A stretch of 64,000 nucleotides of DNA from Zoogloeaceae bacterium (GTDB lineage: Bacteria > Pseudomonadota > Gammaproteobacteria > Burkholderiales > Rhodocyclaceae), in assembly GCA_024235675.1 (NCBI GenBank), contig JACKLZ010000001.1, positions 744,001-808,000 on the forward strand. Direction: 5' to 3'. Below, piece by piece: positions 38,091 to 49,675 of the stretch. Each line of letters begins with the position of its first letter. Position 1 is the first letter of the stretch. The position numbers and the translations under genes are program-made. Under the pieces are notes generated by a model that ran no database searches, was not told where the DNA came from, and worked only from the letters and a program-made list of their open reading frames with translations.

Positions 38091-38750
38091 TCAGAATCCA
38101 AAAATGACAGCAAGAAAGTAACTGAAAAATCCGATCATGGGGTCAAGAATTCGCCCCAGAAAACCGGAGATCAGCAAGACGATAAGGATGGGAAAACCAT
38201 AGGGCTCGAGGCGTGCGAACTTCCAGGCCAACTCGGCGGGCAGCAGGCTCACCGCAATCCGCCCGCCATCGAGCGGCGGAACCGGCAGCAGGTTGAGCAA
38301 CATCAGCACCAGATTGATCTGGATGCCGGCATAGGCCATTTGCGCCATCGGCAAGGTGTAGCCCGACTCGGGCGCCACCAGCGCGACTTTCATCACCGCG
38401 CCCCAGGCAAGCGCCATCAGCAGGTTGGCGCCCGGACCGGCGGCGGCCACCCACAACATGTCTGACTTGGGGTTGCGCAGCCGGCCAAAACTGACCGGCA
38501 CGGGCTTGGCCCAGCCAAACAACATGCCGCCCGCACCGGCCAGCGTACTCATCAGGAGAATCGCACCGGGCACGAGAATGGTCCCGACCGGGTCGATATG
38601 GCGCAGGGGATTCAAGCTGATACGACCGGCGAGGTCCGCCGTCGGGTCGCCAAAATAGCGGGCGACATACCCGTGAGCGGCTTCGTGCAAGGTAATGGCC
38701 AGAATCACGGGCAATGCCCAGATGGCCACGGTGGAGATCAGCTCTTGCAT
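38091..38750 (-). CDS. Site-2 protease family (M50) membrane metalloprotease
   Basis: 219 residues with about 5-6 membrane segments. Zinc site H22-E-A-A-H26 (HExxH) and the second motif NLLPVPPLDGGRI (Asp ligand) are present. Members of this group are often found in front of trpS and scpA in betaproteobacteria. Substrate unknown; it lacks PDZ domains, so it is not RseP. Confidence 0.92.
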   Translation of the reverse strand: MQELISTVAIWALPVILAITLHEAAHGYVARYFGDPTADLAGRISLNPLRHIDPVGTILVPGAILLMSTLAGAGGMLFGWAKPVPVSFGRLRNPKSDMLWVAAAGPGANLLMALAWGAVMKVALVAPESGYTLPMAQMAYAGIQINLVLMLLNLLPVPPLDGGRIAVSLLPAELAWKFARLEPYGFPILIVLLISGFLGRILDPMIGFFSYFLAVIFGF

Positions 38751-38797
38751 GCGCTCACGGCGTCAGAAAACGAGCGATTGTAGCAGAGCGCACCGCC

Positions 38798-39430
38798 TCA
38801 GCCGGCATCCAGGCCAAAAGGCGACAGGTCGCCGCGGCCGGCGCGCACCAGTTCGGGCGAGCCGCTGCTCAGATCAATCACCGAGGTCGGGTCGCCCGGA
38901 CAGCCACCGCTGTCGATCACCAGGTCGACCACTTTGCTCAGGCGGTCGCGGATGTCTTCGGCGTCGGTCATCGGCAGCTCATCGCCAGGCAGGATCAGCG
39001 TCGACGACAGAATCGGCTCGCCCAGCGCCTCAAGCAGTGCCGCCACCACGGGATGCTCAGGCACGCGCAGGCCGATGGTCTTGCGTTTGGGGTGCAGCAG
39101 GCGACGCGGCAACTCTTTGGTGGCTTCAAGAATGAAGGTGTAAGGCCCCGGCGTGGTGGCTTTGAGCAGCCGATATTGCGCGTTGTCGACCCGCGCGTAG
39201 GTGCCGATCTCAGACAGATCGCGGCACAGCAGCGTGAAGTGGTGCCGATCGTCGACGTTCCGAATGCGGCGAATACGGTCAAGCAAGGCCGCATCGCCCG
39301 TATGCCCGCCAAGCGCATAGGCCGAATCGGTCGGAAACGCCACCAGGCCGCCTCGACGCATGATTTCTGCGGCCTGGTGCATCAGGCGCGGCTGGGGTTG
39401 TTCAGGGTGTACGGTAAAAAACTGAGCCAT
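38798..39430 (-). CDS. Threonylcarbamoyl-AMP synthase family protein (YciO/Sua5-like)
   Basis: 210 residues with the YrdC fold: GGLVAFPTDSAYALG, RKTIGLRVPEHPV and SSTLILPGDE. The length and absence of a C-terminal Sua5 domain fit YciO/TsaC-like members; whether it makes TC-AMP for t6A or has the YciO role is not decidable here. It is followed after 47 nt by the M50 protease gene. Confidence 0.88.
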   Translation of the reverse strand: MAQFFTVHPEQPQPRLMHQAAEIMRRGGLVAFPTDSAYALGGHTGDAALLDRIRRIRNVDDRHHFTLLCRDLSEIGTYARVDNAQYRLLKATTPGPYTFILEATKELPRRLLHPKRKTIGLRVPEHPVVAALLEALGEPILSSTLILPGDELPMTDAEDIRDRLSKVVDLVIDSGGCPGDPTSVIDLSSGSPELVRAGRGDLSPFGLDAG

Positions 39431-39439
39431 GACATTCCA

Positions 39440-40294
39440 TCAAAAACGATCAATCAAGCGCGACCAGACTGGCACCACGCCATCTGGCAGTGGCGCACAC
39501 CGCCCGAGATCGACTCGACTCTCTTGCTCGCCGTGAAAGTCCGACGCGCGCGATGCCAGCAAATCGAACCGCCGTGCATAGCGCGCAAATTTACTCACTT
39601 TCGCGTCCGAATGCGACCCCGACACCACTTCGATGCCCTGCCCGCCGGCATCAACAAAGCGCGCGAGCAGACGCTCCATTTCGATATCCGAGAGCCGGTA
39701 CCGCCCCGGGTGGGCCACCACCGGCACCCCACCCGCGGCCCGGATCCACTGCACGGCATCGGCCAGATCAGCCCATTTCGTTTCGACGAAACCGGGCTTT
39801 CCACGTACCAGATAATGCTTGAACACCGCGTCCACATTGGGCATCAGGCCGATCGCCACCAGATGCCGCGCAAAGTGTGCGCGGCTGACCAGCGCCGGAT
39901 TGCGCGCAAATGTCAGCGCGCCATCGAGCACGCCGCGAATCCCCAACGCCGCCAGCGCGTCACTCATCTGCTGCGCGCGCGTATGCCGACCTGCTCGTAG
40001 CTGGATCAGACCGGCCTGCAGCACCGGATTGTCAGCATCCACGCCCAAGCCGACGACATGAATCGTCTCGCCGCCCCACGACACCGACACCTCGACACCC
40101 GGCACCAAACGGATACCCGACTCGGTCGCCGCGGCCTGTGCCTCGACCAGCCCGCCGGTTTCATCGTGGTCGGTCAGGGCGAGGAAGTCGACGCCATTTC
40201 TTGCCGCGCGCTGAACCACATCGGTCGGCGAAAGCCAGCCATCCGAGACCGTCGAGTGGCAGTGCAGATCGGGATTTTTCGGTATCGCATGCAT
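39440..40294 (-). CDS. PHP-domain phosphoesterase (RNase AM/YciV type)
   Basis: 284 residues. Metal-binding motifs LHCHSTVSDG (11-20), LTDHDE and later HPGRYR and DFHG are intact. Family members hydrolyse 3',5'-nucleoside bisphosphates or trim RNA 5' ends. It lies directly after the hydrolase gene with a shared base (TGATG) and 9 nt before the YciO/Sua5 gene. Confidence 0.93.
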   Translation of the reverse strand: MHAIPKNPDLHCHSTVSDGWLSPTDVVQRAARNGVDFLALTDHDETGGLVEAQAAATESGIRLVPGVEVSVSWGGETIHVVGLGVDADNPVLQAGLIQLRAGRHTRAQQMSDALAALGIRGVLDGALTFARNPALVSRAHFARHLVAIGLMPNVDAVFKHYLVRGKPGFVETKWADLADAVQWIRAAGGVPVVAHPGRYRLSDIEMERLLARFVDAGGQGIEVVSGSHSDAKVSKFARYARRFDLLASRASDFHGEQESRVDLGRCAPLPDGVVPVWSRLIDRF

Positions 40295-41190
40295 CAGACA
40301 GGGCTCCTGTTCTGCGCCGCGAGTACAAAGCGTTCGATCAACTCGGCGACCTGCTCGGGCACATCGTGATGCAGGTTATGACCCGCATTCGGGATCAAAT
40401 GCTCCCGAAAATCTGAAAAACAGGCTTTTGCCGTGGCAATTTGCGCCGCATCCACGCCCAACTCCTGGCGCAAGGATTCATCCTCCGGCTCGATCCACAT
40501 CACCGGCGCCCGCGCCCGCCGCCAGCAGGCTTCAGCCTCGGCACGGCGATACAACACCGGATTGACCCGCTGATGCGCCGGGTCAGCCGACAACGTCACC
40601 TTTCCCTCGTCACACGATCGCCCCAGCACCCTCGCCAGAAACGCCGCCTTGGCCGCGTCCAGACGCGGATTGCGTCGCCGCAGCCGCTCCGCCAGCGCTT
40701 CAAAACTGTCGTACTGGCGCCACGGCGGGGTTGCCGCCAGGCCGTTCAGCCATTTTTCGTAACGCCCCGGCGCCTCATCGGCCGGCCGATCGGCGAGGCC
40801 GAAGGCGTCAATCGCCACCACGCTCGCCACCCGACGCGGCCGGATACCCGCGTACAGGCAGGCAATATTGCCCCCCATGCTGTGGCCCACCAGATGTACC
40901 GCCGTCTCGGGCGAGAGTGCACTGAGCAGCGCGTCCAGATCGGCCAGATAGTCCGGAAACCAATACCCGTCGGGCGCCCAGTCACTGCGGCCGAAGCCAC
41001 GCCAGTCGGGCGCCGCGACATGCCAGTCCTGCGCCAACGCATCAACAACAAACTGAAAACTCGCCCCGGCATCGCCCCAGCCATGGAGCATGATCAACAG
41101 CGGCGCATCGTCGCGCCCCCAATGGGTGCAATGCATGCGCAGACCGCGCACAGGCAGGGTGAGAAATCGGGCGGTTTTCATGGCCGCCAT
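40294..41190 (-). CDS. Alpha/beta hydrolase
   Basis: 298 residues from the ATG at 41190 (41181 is an alternative). Oxyanion segment MLHGWGDAGAS, nucleophile elbow GHSMGG, acid region and catalytic His near NAGHNLHHD. A longer frame runs to 41388 but would cover the glycine riboswitch on the other strand and is rejected. First gene of the long minus-strand operon to rluB. Substrate unknown. Confidence 0.88.
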   Translation of the reverse strand: MAAMKTARFLTLPVRGLRMHCTHWGRDDAPLLIMLHGWGDAGASFQFVVDALAQDWHVAAPDWRGFGRSDWAPDGYWFPDYLADLDALLSALSPETAVHLVGHSMGGNIACLYAGIRPRRVASVVAIDAFGLADRPADEAPGRYEKWLNGLAATPPWRQYDSFEALAERLRRRNPRLDAAKAAFLARVLGRSCDEGKVTLSADPAHQRVNPVLYRRAEAEACWRRARAPVMWIEPEDESLRQELGVDAAQIATAKACFSDFREHLIPNAGHNLHHDVPEQVAELIERFVLAAQNRSPV

Positions 41191-41235
41191 AGTATCAAAG
41201 CCTTGCACCCCCTCCGGGCCGGTGATAACGTTGCG

Positions 41236-41420
41236 CCGTCGTGCGGGAGAGTGCTCGGTCAGCCGAGCCGCCGAAGGCGTAACCCCCCGGAATCGCTCAG
41301 GCAAAACGGACCGCCGACAATTCAAGAATCTGGAGAGCGATGTGGGCCCGCGGGCCGGCACATCCACCGAAGGGGCACCCGTCAGCAAGGGCGGAATCTC
41401 TCAGGTAGAACGGACAGATG
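41236..41420 (+). ncRNA. Tandem glycine riboswitch
   Basis: Two successive aptamers before gcvT: the first (about 41236-41315) with GCGGGAGAG, CCGAAGG and CGCTCAGGCAAAACGGAC; the second (about 41330-41420) with CTGGAGAGCG, CACCGAAGGGGC and CTCTCAGGTAGAACGGACAG. These are the conserved glycine-aptamer cores. A terminator follows directly. Glycine binding is expected to allow read-through into the cleavage operon. Confidence 0.95.
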
Positions 41421-41453
41421 GGGACGCCACACCGAGTGTGCCGTCCCTTTTTT
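41421..41453 (+). terminator. Riboswitch expression-platform terminator
   Basis: Stem GGGACG-C-CACAC / GTGTG-C-CGTCCC with a CGA loop and TTTTTT, immediately after the second aptamer and 34 nt before gcvT. Its first strand abuts the P1 region of aptamer 2, which suits ligand-controlled antitermination. Confidence 0.9.
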
Positions 41454-41487
41454 GTCGCCTACACTGTGTGTAAAGAGGAGTTCCGCC

Positions 41488-42570
41488 ATGGCCCGTATCA
41501 CCCCGCTTCACGCCGTTCACGTCGCCGCAGGCGCCCGCATGGTCGACTTTGCCGGCTGGGACATGCCGGTCAACTACGGCTCGCAGATCGAAGAGCACCA
41601 CGCCGTACGCAGCGATGCCGGCATGTTCGACGTCTCGCACATGCTCGCGCTCGATCTGACCGGCACCGACGCCACCCCGTTCTTGCGCACCCTGCTGGCC
41701 AACGATGTGGCCAAGCTCACCGTGCCCGGCAAGGCGCTCTACAGCTGCATGCTCAATGCCGAAGGCGGTGTGATCGACGACCTCATCGTCTATTACTTTG
41801 CCGCTGACAATTTCCGCATCGTGGTCAACGCCGGCACCGCCGACAAGGACGTGGCCTGGATACGCAAGCAGATCGCCCGCACCGGCGCCAATGTCTCGCT
41901 GGACGCGCACCGCGACCTGGCCATGATCGCCGTGCAAGGCCCCAACGCCCGCGCCAAGACCTGGCACGCCATTCCGGGCTCCGAATCCGCCAGCGCCGCG
42001 CTCAAGCCCTTCTTTGCCGCGCAAGTGGGCGACATGCTGATCGCCCGCACCGGTTACACCGGTGAAGACGGTTTCGAAATCACCCTGCCGGCCGCGCAGG
42101 CGCCGGATCTCTGGAATGCCCTGACCTCAGCCGGCGTCGCGCCCTGTGGCCTCGGCGCACGCGACACCCTGCGCCTCGAAGCCGGCTTGAATCTCTACGG
42201 TCAGGACATGGACGAAGCCACCTCGCCGCTCAACGCCGGCCTGAGCTGGACGGTCGACATGAAAGACATCGACCGCAACTTCATCGGCCGCCCCGCACTT
42301 GAGACCAACCCCGCCAGTCAGAAAATGGTCGGCCTGGTACTGCTGGAGCGCGGCGTACTGCGCGCCCACCAAACCGTATTTTCCGATGCTGGCGAAGGCG
42401 AGACCACCAGCGGCACCTTCTCGCCGACCCTGCAACAAGCCATTGCCTTTGCCCGCTTGCCGCTTGATGTGGCCGAGGGCAGCACGGTTGAAGTCGACAT
42501 CCGCGGCAAACGCCTCAGCGCGCGCACCGTCAAACTGCCCTTTGTTCGCAACGGCCAGGCACTGATCTAA
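41488..42570 (+). CDS. gcvT: Glycine cleavage system T protein (aminomethyltransferase)
   Basis: 360 residues. Transfers the methylene of the H-protein-bound aminomethyl group to tetrahydrofolate and releases ammonia. MVDFAGWDMPVNYGS, FDVSHM, ARTGYTGEDGFEI and GLGARDTLRLEAGL are family segments. GAGGAG precedes the ATG by 7 nt. The frame also runs upstream across the riboswitch, but that part is not coding. First gene of gcvT-gcvH-gcvP. Confidence 0.97.
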   Translation: MARITPLHAVHVAAGARMVDFAGWDMPVNYGSQIEEHHAVRSDAGMFDVSHMLALDLTGTDATPFLRTLLANDVAKLTVPGKALYSCMLNAEGGVIDDLIVYYFAADNFRIVVNAGTADKDVAWIRKQIARTGANVSLDAHRDLAMIAVQGPNARAKTWHAIPGSESASAALKPFFAAQVGDMLIARTGYTGEDGFEITLPAAQAPDLWNALTSAGVAPCGLGARDTLRLEAGLNLYGQDMDEATSPLNAGLSWTVDMKDIDRNFIGRPALETNPASQKMVGLVLLERGVLRAHQTVFSDAGEGETTSGTFSPTLQQAIAFARLPLDVAEGSTVEVDIRGKRLSARTVKLPFVRNGQALI

Positions 42571-42631
42571 GCATCCATTTTCCGGCCCCTGCGGGGGCCA
42601 CGACCCAATCCATCTCACCGGAGCGCACCCC

Positions 42632-43015
42632 ATGAACATCCCCGCCGAGCTGAAGTACACCAAGAGCCACGAATGGATCCGCCGCGAAGACGACGGCACC
42701 GTCACCGTCGGCATCACCGACCACGCCCAGGAAGCGCTCGGTGACATCGTCTTCCTCGACCTGCCCGAAGCCGGTCGTGTGGTTGCCGCCGGCGAAGAAT
42801 GCGCCGTGGTCGAGTCGGTCAAAGCCGCCTCCGACATCTACGCCCCCGTTGCAGGTGAAATCGTCGCCGCCAACGACGCCGCGCTCGATGCACCGGAATC
42901 GGTCAACGCCGACGCCTACGCCAGCTGGCTGTTCAAGCTCAAGCCGGCCAACGCAGCCGATGTCGACGCCCTGCTCGACGCCGCCGGCTACGCCGAAATC
43001 GCCGCCGACGACTGA
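42632..43015 (+). CDS. gcvH: Glycine cleavage system H protein
   Basis: 127 residues, with lipoyl-lysine K64 in VVESVKAASDIY. Shuttles the aminomethyl intermediate between P and T proteins. Starts 61 nt after gcvT; a GGCCCC/GGGGCC hairpin lies in the gap. Confidence 0.98.
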   Translation: MNIPAELKYTKSHEWIRREDDGTVTVGITDHAQEALGDIVFLDLPEAGRVVAAGEECAVVESVKAASDIYAPVAGEIVAANDAALDAPESVNADAYASWLFKLKPANAADVDALLDAAGYAEIAADD

Positions 43016-43028
43016 GTCCGGCCCCCCG

Positions 43029-43064
43029 CGGGTGTGGCGCGACGCCAAGGCGTTGCCACACCCG
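43029..43064 (+). other. Strong hairpin between gcvH and gcvP
   Basis: Outer stem CGGGTGTGGC / GCCACACCCG and inner stem ACGCC / GGCGT, with no T run. It is unlikely to terminate well and may instead protect the gcvTH mRNA 3' end or tune gcvP expression. Confidence 0.7.
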
Positions 43065-43111
43065 TTGTCCTTATGGACCTCTGCGCCCCCCAAAACAGCG
43101 AAGCCAGCCCC

Positions 43112-46000
<2,889 letters not shown>

Positions 46001-46022
46001 TGCCCTCAGCGCATTGACCATG

Positions 46023-46046
46023 AAAAACGCCCTCCGGGGCGTTTTT
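46023..46046. terminator. Terminator after gcvP
   Basis: Stem AAAAACGCCC / GGGGCGTTTTT with a short loop, T run included in the stem; symmetrical, so active in either direction. Confidence 0.88.
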
Positions 46047-46089
46047 CATTGGGCGCGCCGCGTCGAAAGATTGACTTACGCGCCCGTGC

Positions 46090-46181
46090 GTAGGTTGGGT
46101 TGAGCGCAGCGAAGCCCAACACAACATCCGCGCGTCTCGGGACATCGTATGTTGGGCTTCGCGTTGCTCAACCCAACCTAC
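46090..46181. repeat. REP-type inverted pair (BIME-like)
   Basis: Two inverted copies of a 31-nt hairpin element that starts with GTAG: copy 1 at 46090-46120 (GTAG, GTTGGG ... CCCAAC), copy 2 reversed at 46151-46181 ending CCTAC, separated by 30 nt. A 5' GTAG followed by an imperfect hairpin is the hallmark of REPs moved by RAYT transposases. Lies between gcvP and katG. Confidence 0.8.
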
Positions 46182-46387
46182 ATCCCTGAATCCGGTCGCT
46201 AATAACGCCCCCCGCACCAAGGGACGTTTCTATTGGCTGCTATCGCGCCATAGCCAAACCCAATAGGACATATTGCTATTTATCCTCGACGCAGAAGCCT
46301 AAGCTGGAGGCATGACTGAATGGCATGGTTTGCAAGCATGCACGCCATCCGACCCGCTCAAACAACAACGCGCGACAGGAGATGAAC
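46182..46387. promoter_or_regulatory. Upstream region of katG with two palindromes
   Basis: Contains TTGGC...GCCAA with inner TAT/ATA (46233-46257) and AATAG-N9-CTATT (46262-46280). ATAG/CTAT elements recall OxyR sites, but their spacing does not match the 11-nt periodicity of the OxyR consensus. No clear -35/-10 pair was found. Confidence 0.35.
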
Positions 46388-48562
46388 ATGAGTACAAACA
46401 ACACGACACCGGCCGGCAAATGCCCGGTCATGCACGGCGGCCAAACGGCCGCCGGGGCATCCAACACCGCGTGGTGGCCGAACGCGCTGAACCTCGACAT
46501 CCTGCATCAGCACGACACCAAGACCAACCCGCTGGGCGCCGGCTTCAATTATCGCGAAGCGGTCAAGACGCTCGACGTCGCCGCGCTCAAGCGCGACCTC
46601 ACCGCCCTGATGACCGACAGTCAGGACTGGTGGCCGGCCGACTGGGGTCACTACGGCGGCCTGATGATCCGCATGGCCTGGCACTCTGCCGGCTCCTACC
46701 GCACGGCGGATGGCCGTGGAGGTGGTGGCACCGGCAACCAGCGCTTCGCCCCGCTCAACTCCTGGCCCGACAACGGCAACCTCGACAAGGCCCGCCGCCT
46801 GCTCTGGCCGATCAAGAAGAAGTACGGCAACAAGCTCAGCTGGGCCGATCTCATCCTGCTCGCCGGCACCGTGGCCTATGAGTCGATGGGCCTCAAGACC
46901 TTCGGCTTCGCCTTTGGCCGCGAAGACATCTGGCACCCCGAAATGGACACCTACTGGGGCGCCGAAAAAGAATGGCTCGCCCCCAGCGACAACCCCAACA
47001 GCCGCTACTCGGGCGAGCGCGACCTCGACAACCCGTTGGCCGCAGTGATGATGGGCCTGATCTACGTGAACCCCGAAGGCGTCGACGGCAAGCCCGACCC
47101 GCTCAAGACTGCGCAGGACGTGCGTGTCACCTTCGCCCGCATGGCCATGGATGACGAAGAAACCGTCGCCCTCACCGCTGGCGGCCACACTGTCGGCAAG
47201 GCCCACGGCAACGGTGACGCGGCCAAGCTCGGCCCGGCACCGGAAGGCGCCGACGTCGAAGAACAAGGCTTCGGCTGGATGAATCACAGCACCCGCGGCG
47301 TTGGCCGCGACGCGGTCACCAGCGGCCTCGAAGGCGCGTGGACCACGCACCCGACGCAATGGGACAACGGCTACTTCGACATGCTGCTCAAGCACGAGTG
47401 GGAACTCAAAAAGAGCCCCGCCGGCGCCTGGCAGTGGGAACCGGTCGGCCTCGCCGATGCCGACGCCCCGCCCGACGCCGAAGACCCCGCGCAGCACAGC
47501 CGCGTGATCATGACCGACGCCGACATGGCCATGAAGATGGACCCGGCCTACCGCGCCATCTCCGAGCGCTTCCACAAGGACCCGGCCTACTTCACCGAAG
47601 TCTTCGCCCGCGCCTGGTTCAAGCTCACCCACCGCGACATGGGCCCCAAGGCGCGCTACATCGGCCCCGAAGTGCCGGCCGAAGACCTCATCTGGCAAGA
47701 CCCGGTGCCGGTCGGTGCCAGCAATTACGACGTGGCTGCAGTCAAAGCCAGGATTGCCGCCAGCGGCCTGAGCATCAGTGAGATGGTCAGCACCGCCTGG
47801 GACAGCGCCCGCACCTACCGCGGCTCCGACATGCGCGGCGGCGCCAACGGCGCACGCATCCGCCTCGCCCCGCAGAAGGACTGGGCGGGTAACGAACCCC
47901 AGCGACTCGCCAAGGTCCTGTCCGTGCTCGAACCCATCGCGGCACAAACCGGCGCCAGCGTGGCCGACGTGATCGTGCTCGCCGGCAACGTGGGCATCGA
48001 GCAAGCCGCCAAGGCCGCCGGGGTGAGCGTCAGCGTGCCCTTCTCACCGGGCCGCGGCGACGCCACCGACGCGCAGACCGACGCCGACTCCTTCAATGTG
48101 CTCGAACCGCTGCACGATGGCTATCGCAACTGGCTCAAGAGCGACTACGTCGTCAGCGCCGAAGAGCTGCTGCTCGACCGCAGCCAGCTCATGGGCCTCA
48201 CCGCGGTGGAAATGACCGCACTGCTCGGCGGCATGCGCGTGCTCGGCACCAACCATGGCGGCAGCCAGCACGGCGTCTTCACCGACCGCGTCGGCGCGCT
48301 GACGAATGACTTCTTCGTCAACCTCACCGACATGGCCAACACCTGGAAGCCCACCGGCAAGAATCAGTATGAGATTCGTGACCGCAAGAGCGGCGCCGTC
48401 AAATGGACGGCCACCCGGGTCGACCTCGTCTTCGGCTCCAACTCGATCCTGCGCGCCTATGCCGAGGTGTATGCCCAGGACGACAACAAGGAGAAGTTCG
48501 TACACGACTTTGTCGCCGCCTGGACCAAGGTGATGAACGCCGACCGCTTCGACCTGAGCTGA
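46388..48562 (+). CDS. katG: Catalase-peroxidase KatG
   Basis: 724 residues of bifunctional haem catalase-peroxidase. Distal site R95, W98, H99 (RMAWHSAG), the Tyr of the Met-Tyr-Trp adduct in YVNPEG, FARMAM with the Met, and proximal His in LTAGGHTVGKAHG; the second peroxidase-like half is complete. AGGAG sits 6 nt before the ATG at 46388, so the in-frame ATG at 46382 is less likely. Peroxide defence in the cytoplasm. Confidence 0.97.
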   Translation: MSTNNTTPAGKCPVMHGGQTAAGASNTAWWPNALNLDILHQHDTKTNPLGAGFNYREAVKTLDVAALKRDLTALMTDSQDWWPADWGHYGGLMIRMAWHSAGSYRTADGRGGGGTGNQRFAPLNSWPDNGNLDKARRLLWPIKKKYGNKLSWADLILLAGTVAYESMGLKTFGFAFGREDIWHPEMDTYWGAEKEWLAPSDNPNSRYSGERDLDNPLAAVMMGLIYVNPEGVDGKPDPLKTAQDVRVTFARMAMDDEETVALTAGGHTVGKAHGNGDAAKLGPAPEGADVEEQGFGWMNHSTRGVGRDAVTSGLEGAWTTHPTQWDNGYFDMLLKHEWELKKSPAGAWQWEPVGLADADAPPDAEDPAQHSRVIMTDADMAMKMDPAYRAISERFHKDPAYFTEVFARAWFKLTHRDMGPKARYIGPEVPAEDLIWQDPVPVGASNYDVAAVKARIAASGLSISEMVSTAWDSARTYRGSDMRGGANGARIRLAPQKDWAGNEPQRLAKVLSVLEPIAAQTGASVADVIVLAGNVGIEQAAKAAGVSVSVPFSPGRGDATDAQTDADSFNVLEPLHDGYRNWLKSDYVVSAEELLLDRSQLMGLTAVEMTALLGGMRVLGTNHGGSQHGVFTDRVGALTNDFFVNLTDMANTWKPTGKNQYEIRDRKSGAVKWTATRVDLVFGSNSILRAYAEVYAQDDNKEKFVHDFVAAWTKVMNADRFDLS

Positions 48563-48580
48563 TTCGTCGAGTGTTATGAA

Positions 48581-48619
48581 AACGGCCCCACGCTGCGAAC
48601 AGTGCAGCGTGGGGCCGTT
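48581..48619. terminator. Long hairpin between katG and the convergent hydrolase gene
   Basis: Perfect 16-bp stem AACGGCCCCACGCTGC with a 7-nt loop. The minus strand is followed by TTTT, so it ends the hydrolase transcript; on the plus strand there is only TTG, giving a weaker stop for katG. Confidence 0.8.
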
Positions 48620-48650
48620 GCCTGTCTGGCAACTCAGCCAGGCGCCCGGC

Positions 48651-49466
48651 TCACTGAACCGCGTCCAGAAACCTCAACACCAGATCGATGACGACCGCCG
48701 GCCGCTCGCGATGCGGCACATGATGCGTGTCGGGCAAAATCGCGATCTGCGAAGGGCCGGAACAGCCCTGGCCGATCATCTCCGGGTGACGCACCGAACC
48801 AAATTCGTCCTGAGCTCCGTGAATGATCAGACTCGAGCAACGCACCTGCGGCAACACCGACGCGAGCGACCATGAAGCAAAATCCGGGTGCAGCCAGCGT
48901 TCCGTCCAGGCATCAAGCACCCAGCGGGCCTTGTCGCCGTGATACTTCTCGAGTCGCTGCATCTGCGCCACGTCGTCGAACTGCGCCTTCGCCACCCGGA
49001 TGCCTTCCCGCGTCCGCGCCTCCACAAGGGCTTGCGCCGACTCGGTAATCAGCGCGCAGCAATGCTCGGCAAAAGCCGCGGCGCAGTGGATCGCCATGCC
49101 ACCGCCAACGCTGTGACCAAAGGCGATGAACTTCTCAAAGCCCAGCTGTGCCTGCAGCAACGGGAAGCACAGCGCCTCCTCGGCCACAAAATCCATCGAC
49201 GGCAGCGCGCCGCGCGCATCCGAGTGACCAAAGCCAAGCCGGTCATAGGCAATCACCTTGCGGCCGGTGGCGGCACTCAGCTGCGCCGGAAAATCACGCC
49301 AAAGCTCGACACTGCCCAGCGAGTCGTGAAACAGCACCATCGGGCAGCGCGGCGCGGATTCCTTCGGCTGGCGCGACGGCGTCCACACACGCGCAAAGAT
49401 GCGCCCCTGCGGGTGCGCCACCCAGTGGTCTTGAGAATGGATACGGTGCGGGTTGAGGTCCGTCAT
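48651..49466 (-). CDS. Alpha/beta hydrolase
   Basis: 271 residues. VLFHDSLGSVELW near the oxyanion site, nucleophile GHSVGGG, IHGAQDEF acid region and DTHHVPHRE with the catalytic His. Resembles carboxylesterases/haloperoxidase-like hydrolases. A LiuR-like palindrome lies about 110 nt upstream. Substrate not identifiable. Confidence 0.88.
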   Translation of the reverse strand: MTDLNPHRIHSQDHWVAHPQGRIFARVWTPSRQPKESAPRCPMVLFHDSLGSVELWRDFPAQLSAATGRKVIAYDRLGFGHSDARGALPSMDFVAEEALCFPLLQAQLGFEKFIAFGHSVGGGMAIHCAAAFAEHCCALITESAQALVEARTREGIRVAKAQFDDVAQMQRLEKYHGDKARWVLDAWTERWLHPDFASWSLASVLPQVRCSSLIIHGAQDEFGSVRHPEMIGQGCSGPSQIAILPDTHHVPHRERPAVVIDLVLRFLDAVQ

Positions 49467-49675
49467 GATTTCGTGCTCTGTTGGCTCAGCAGGTTCTGGC
49501 GTGTGGCGACAGAACGATCAAGCCCGGCGCCGTAAAGGCCGCCGTCCTGCTGTCGGCGCGGTCCAGCCTAAATCTGGTTAACGTTAACGTCAACTCATTG
49601 ACTCGACACCGCCCGGCCGATCCACTCAAAAACATTCACCTTGCACCCACACCGCGCCTTACGCCGGCCAGCAAT
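49467..49675. other. Intergenic region between the hydrolase and glyoxalase-like genes
   Basis: 209 nt holding the upstream region of the hydrolase gene, including the LiuR-like palindrome; otherwise no gene or terminator was seen. Confidence 0.5.
49578..49593 (-). promoter_or_regulatory. LiuR-like (MerR family) operator
   Basis: TTAACGTTAACGTCAA, a near-perfect palindrome around ACGTTAACGT, close to the TTGACGTTAACGTCAA-type sites known for LiuR regulators of branched-chain amino acid and fatty acid degradation. On the minus strand TTGACG at its edge could be a -35 of the hydrolase promoter. No LiuR gene is in the window. Confidence 0.4.

Noticed and set aside
41191..41388. N-terminal extension of the alpha/beta hydrolase
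   Set aside because: It would be encoded antisense to the glycine riboswitch and its residues are not hydrolase-like; starts at 41181-41190 fit better.
46233..46280. OxyR site before katG
   Set aside because: ATAG and CTAT elements are present but spaced 10, 13 and 13 nt instead of the regular 11, so only a weak regulatory note was kept.
49578..49593. GTTAAC repeat as an insertion scar or restriction-site artefact
   Set aside because: The palindrome matches a known regulator motif better and shows no flanking duplication.
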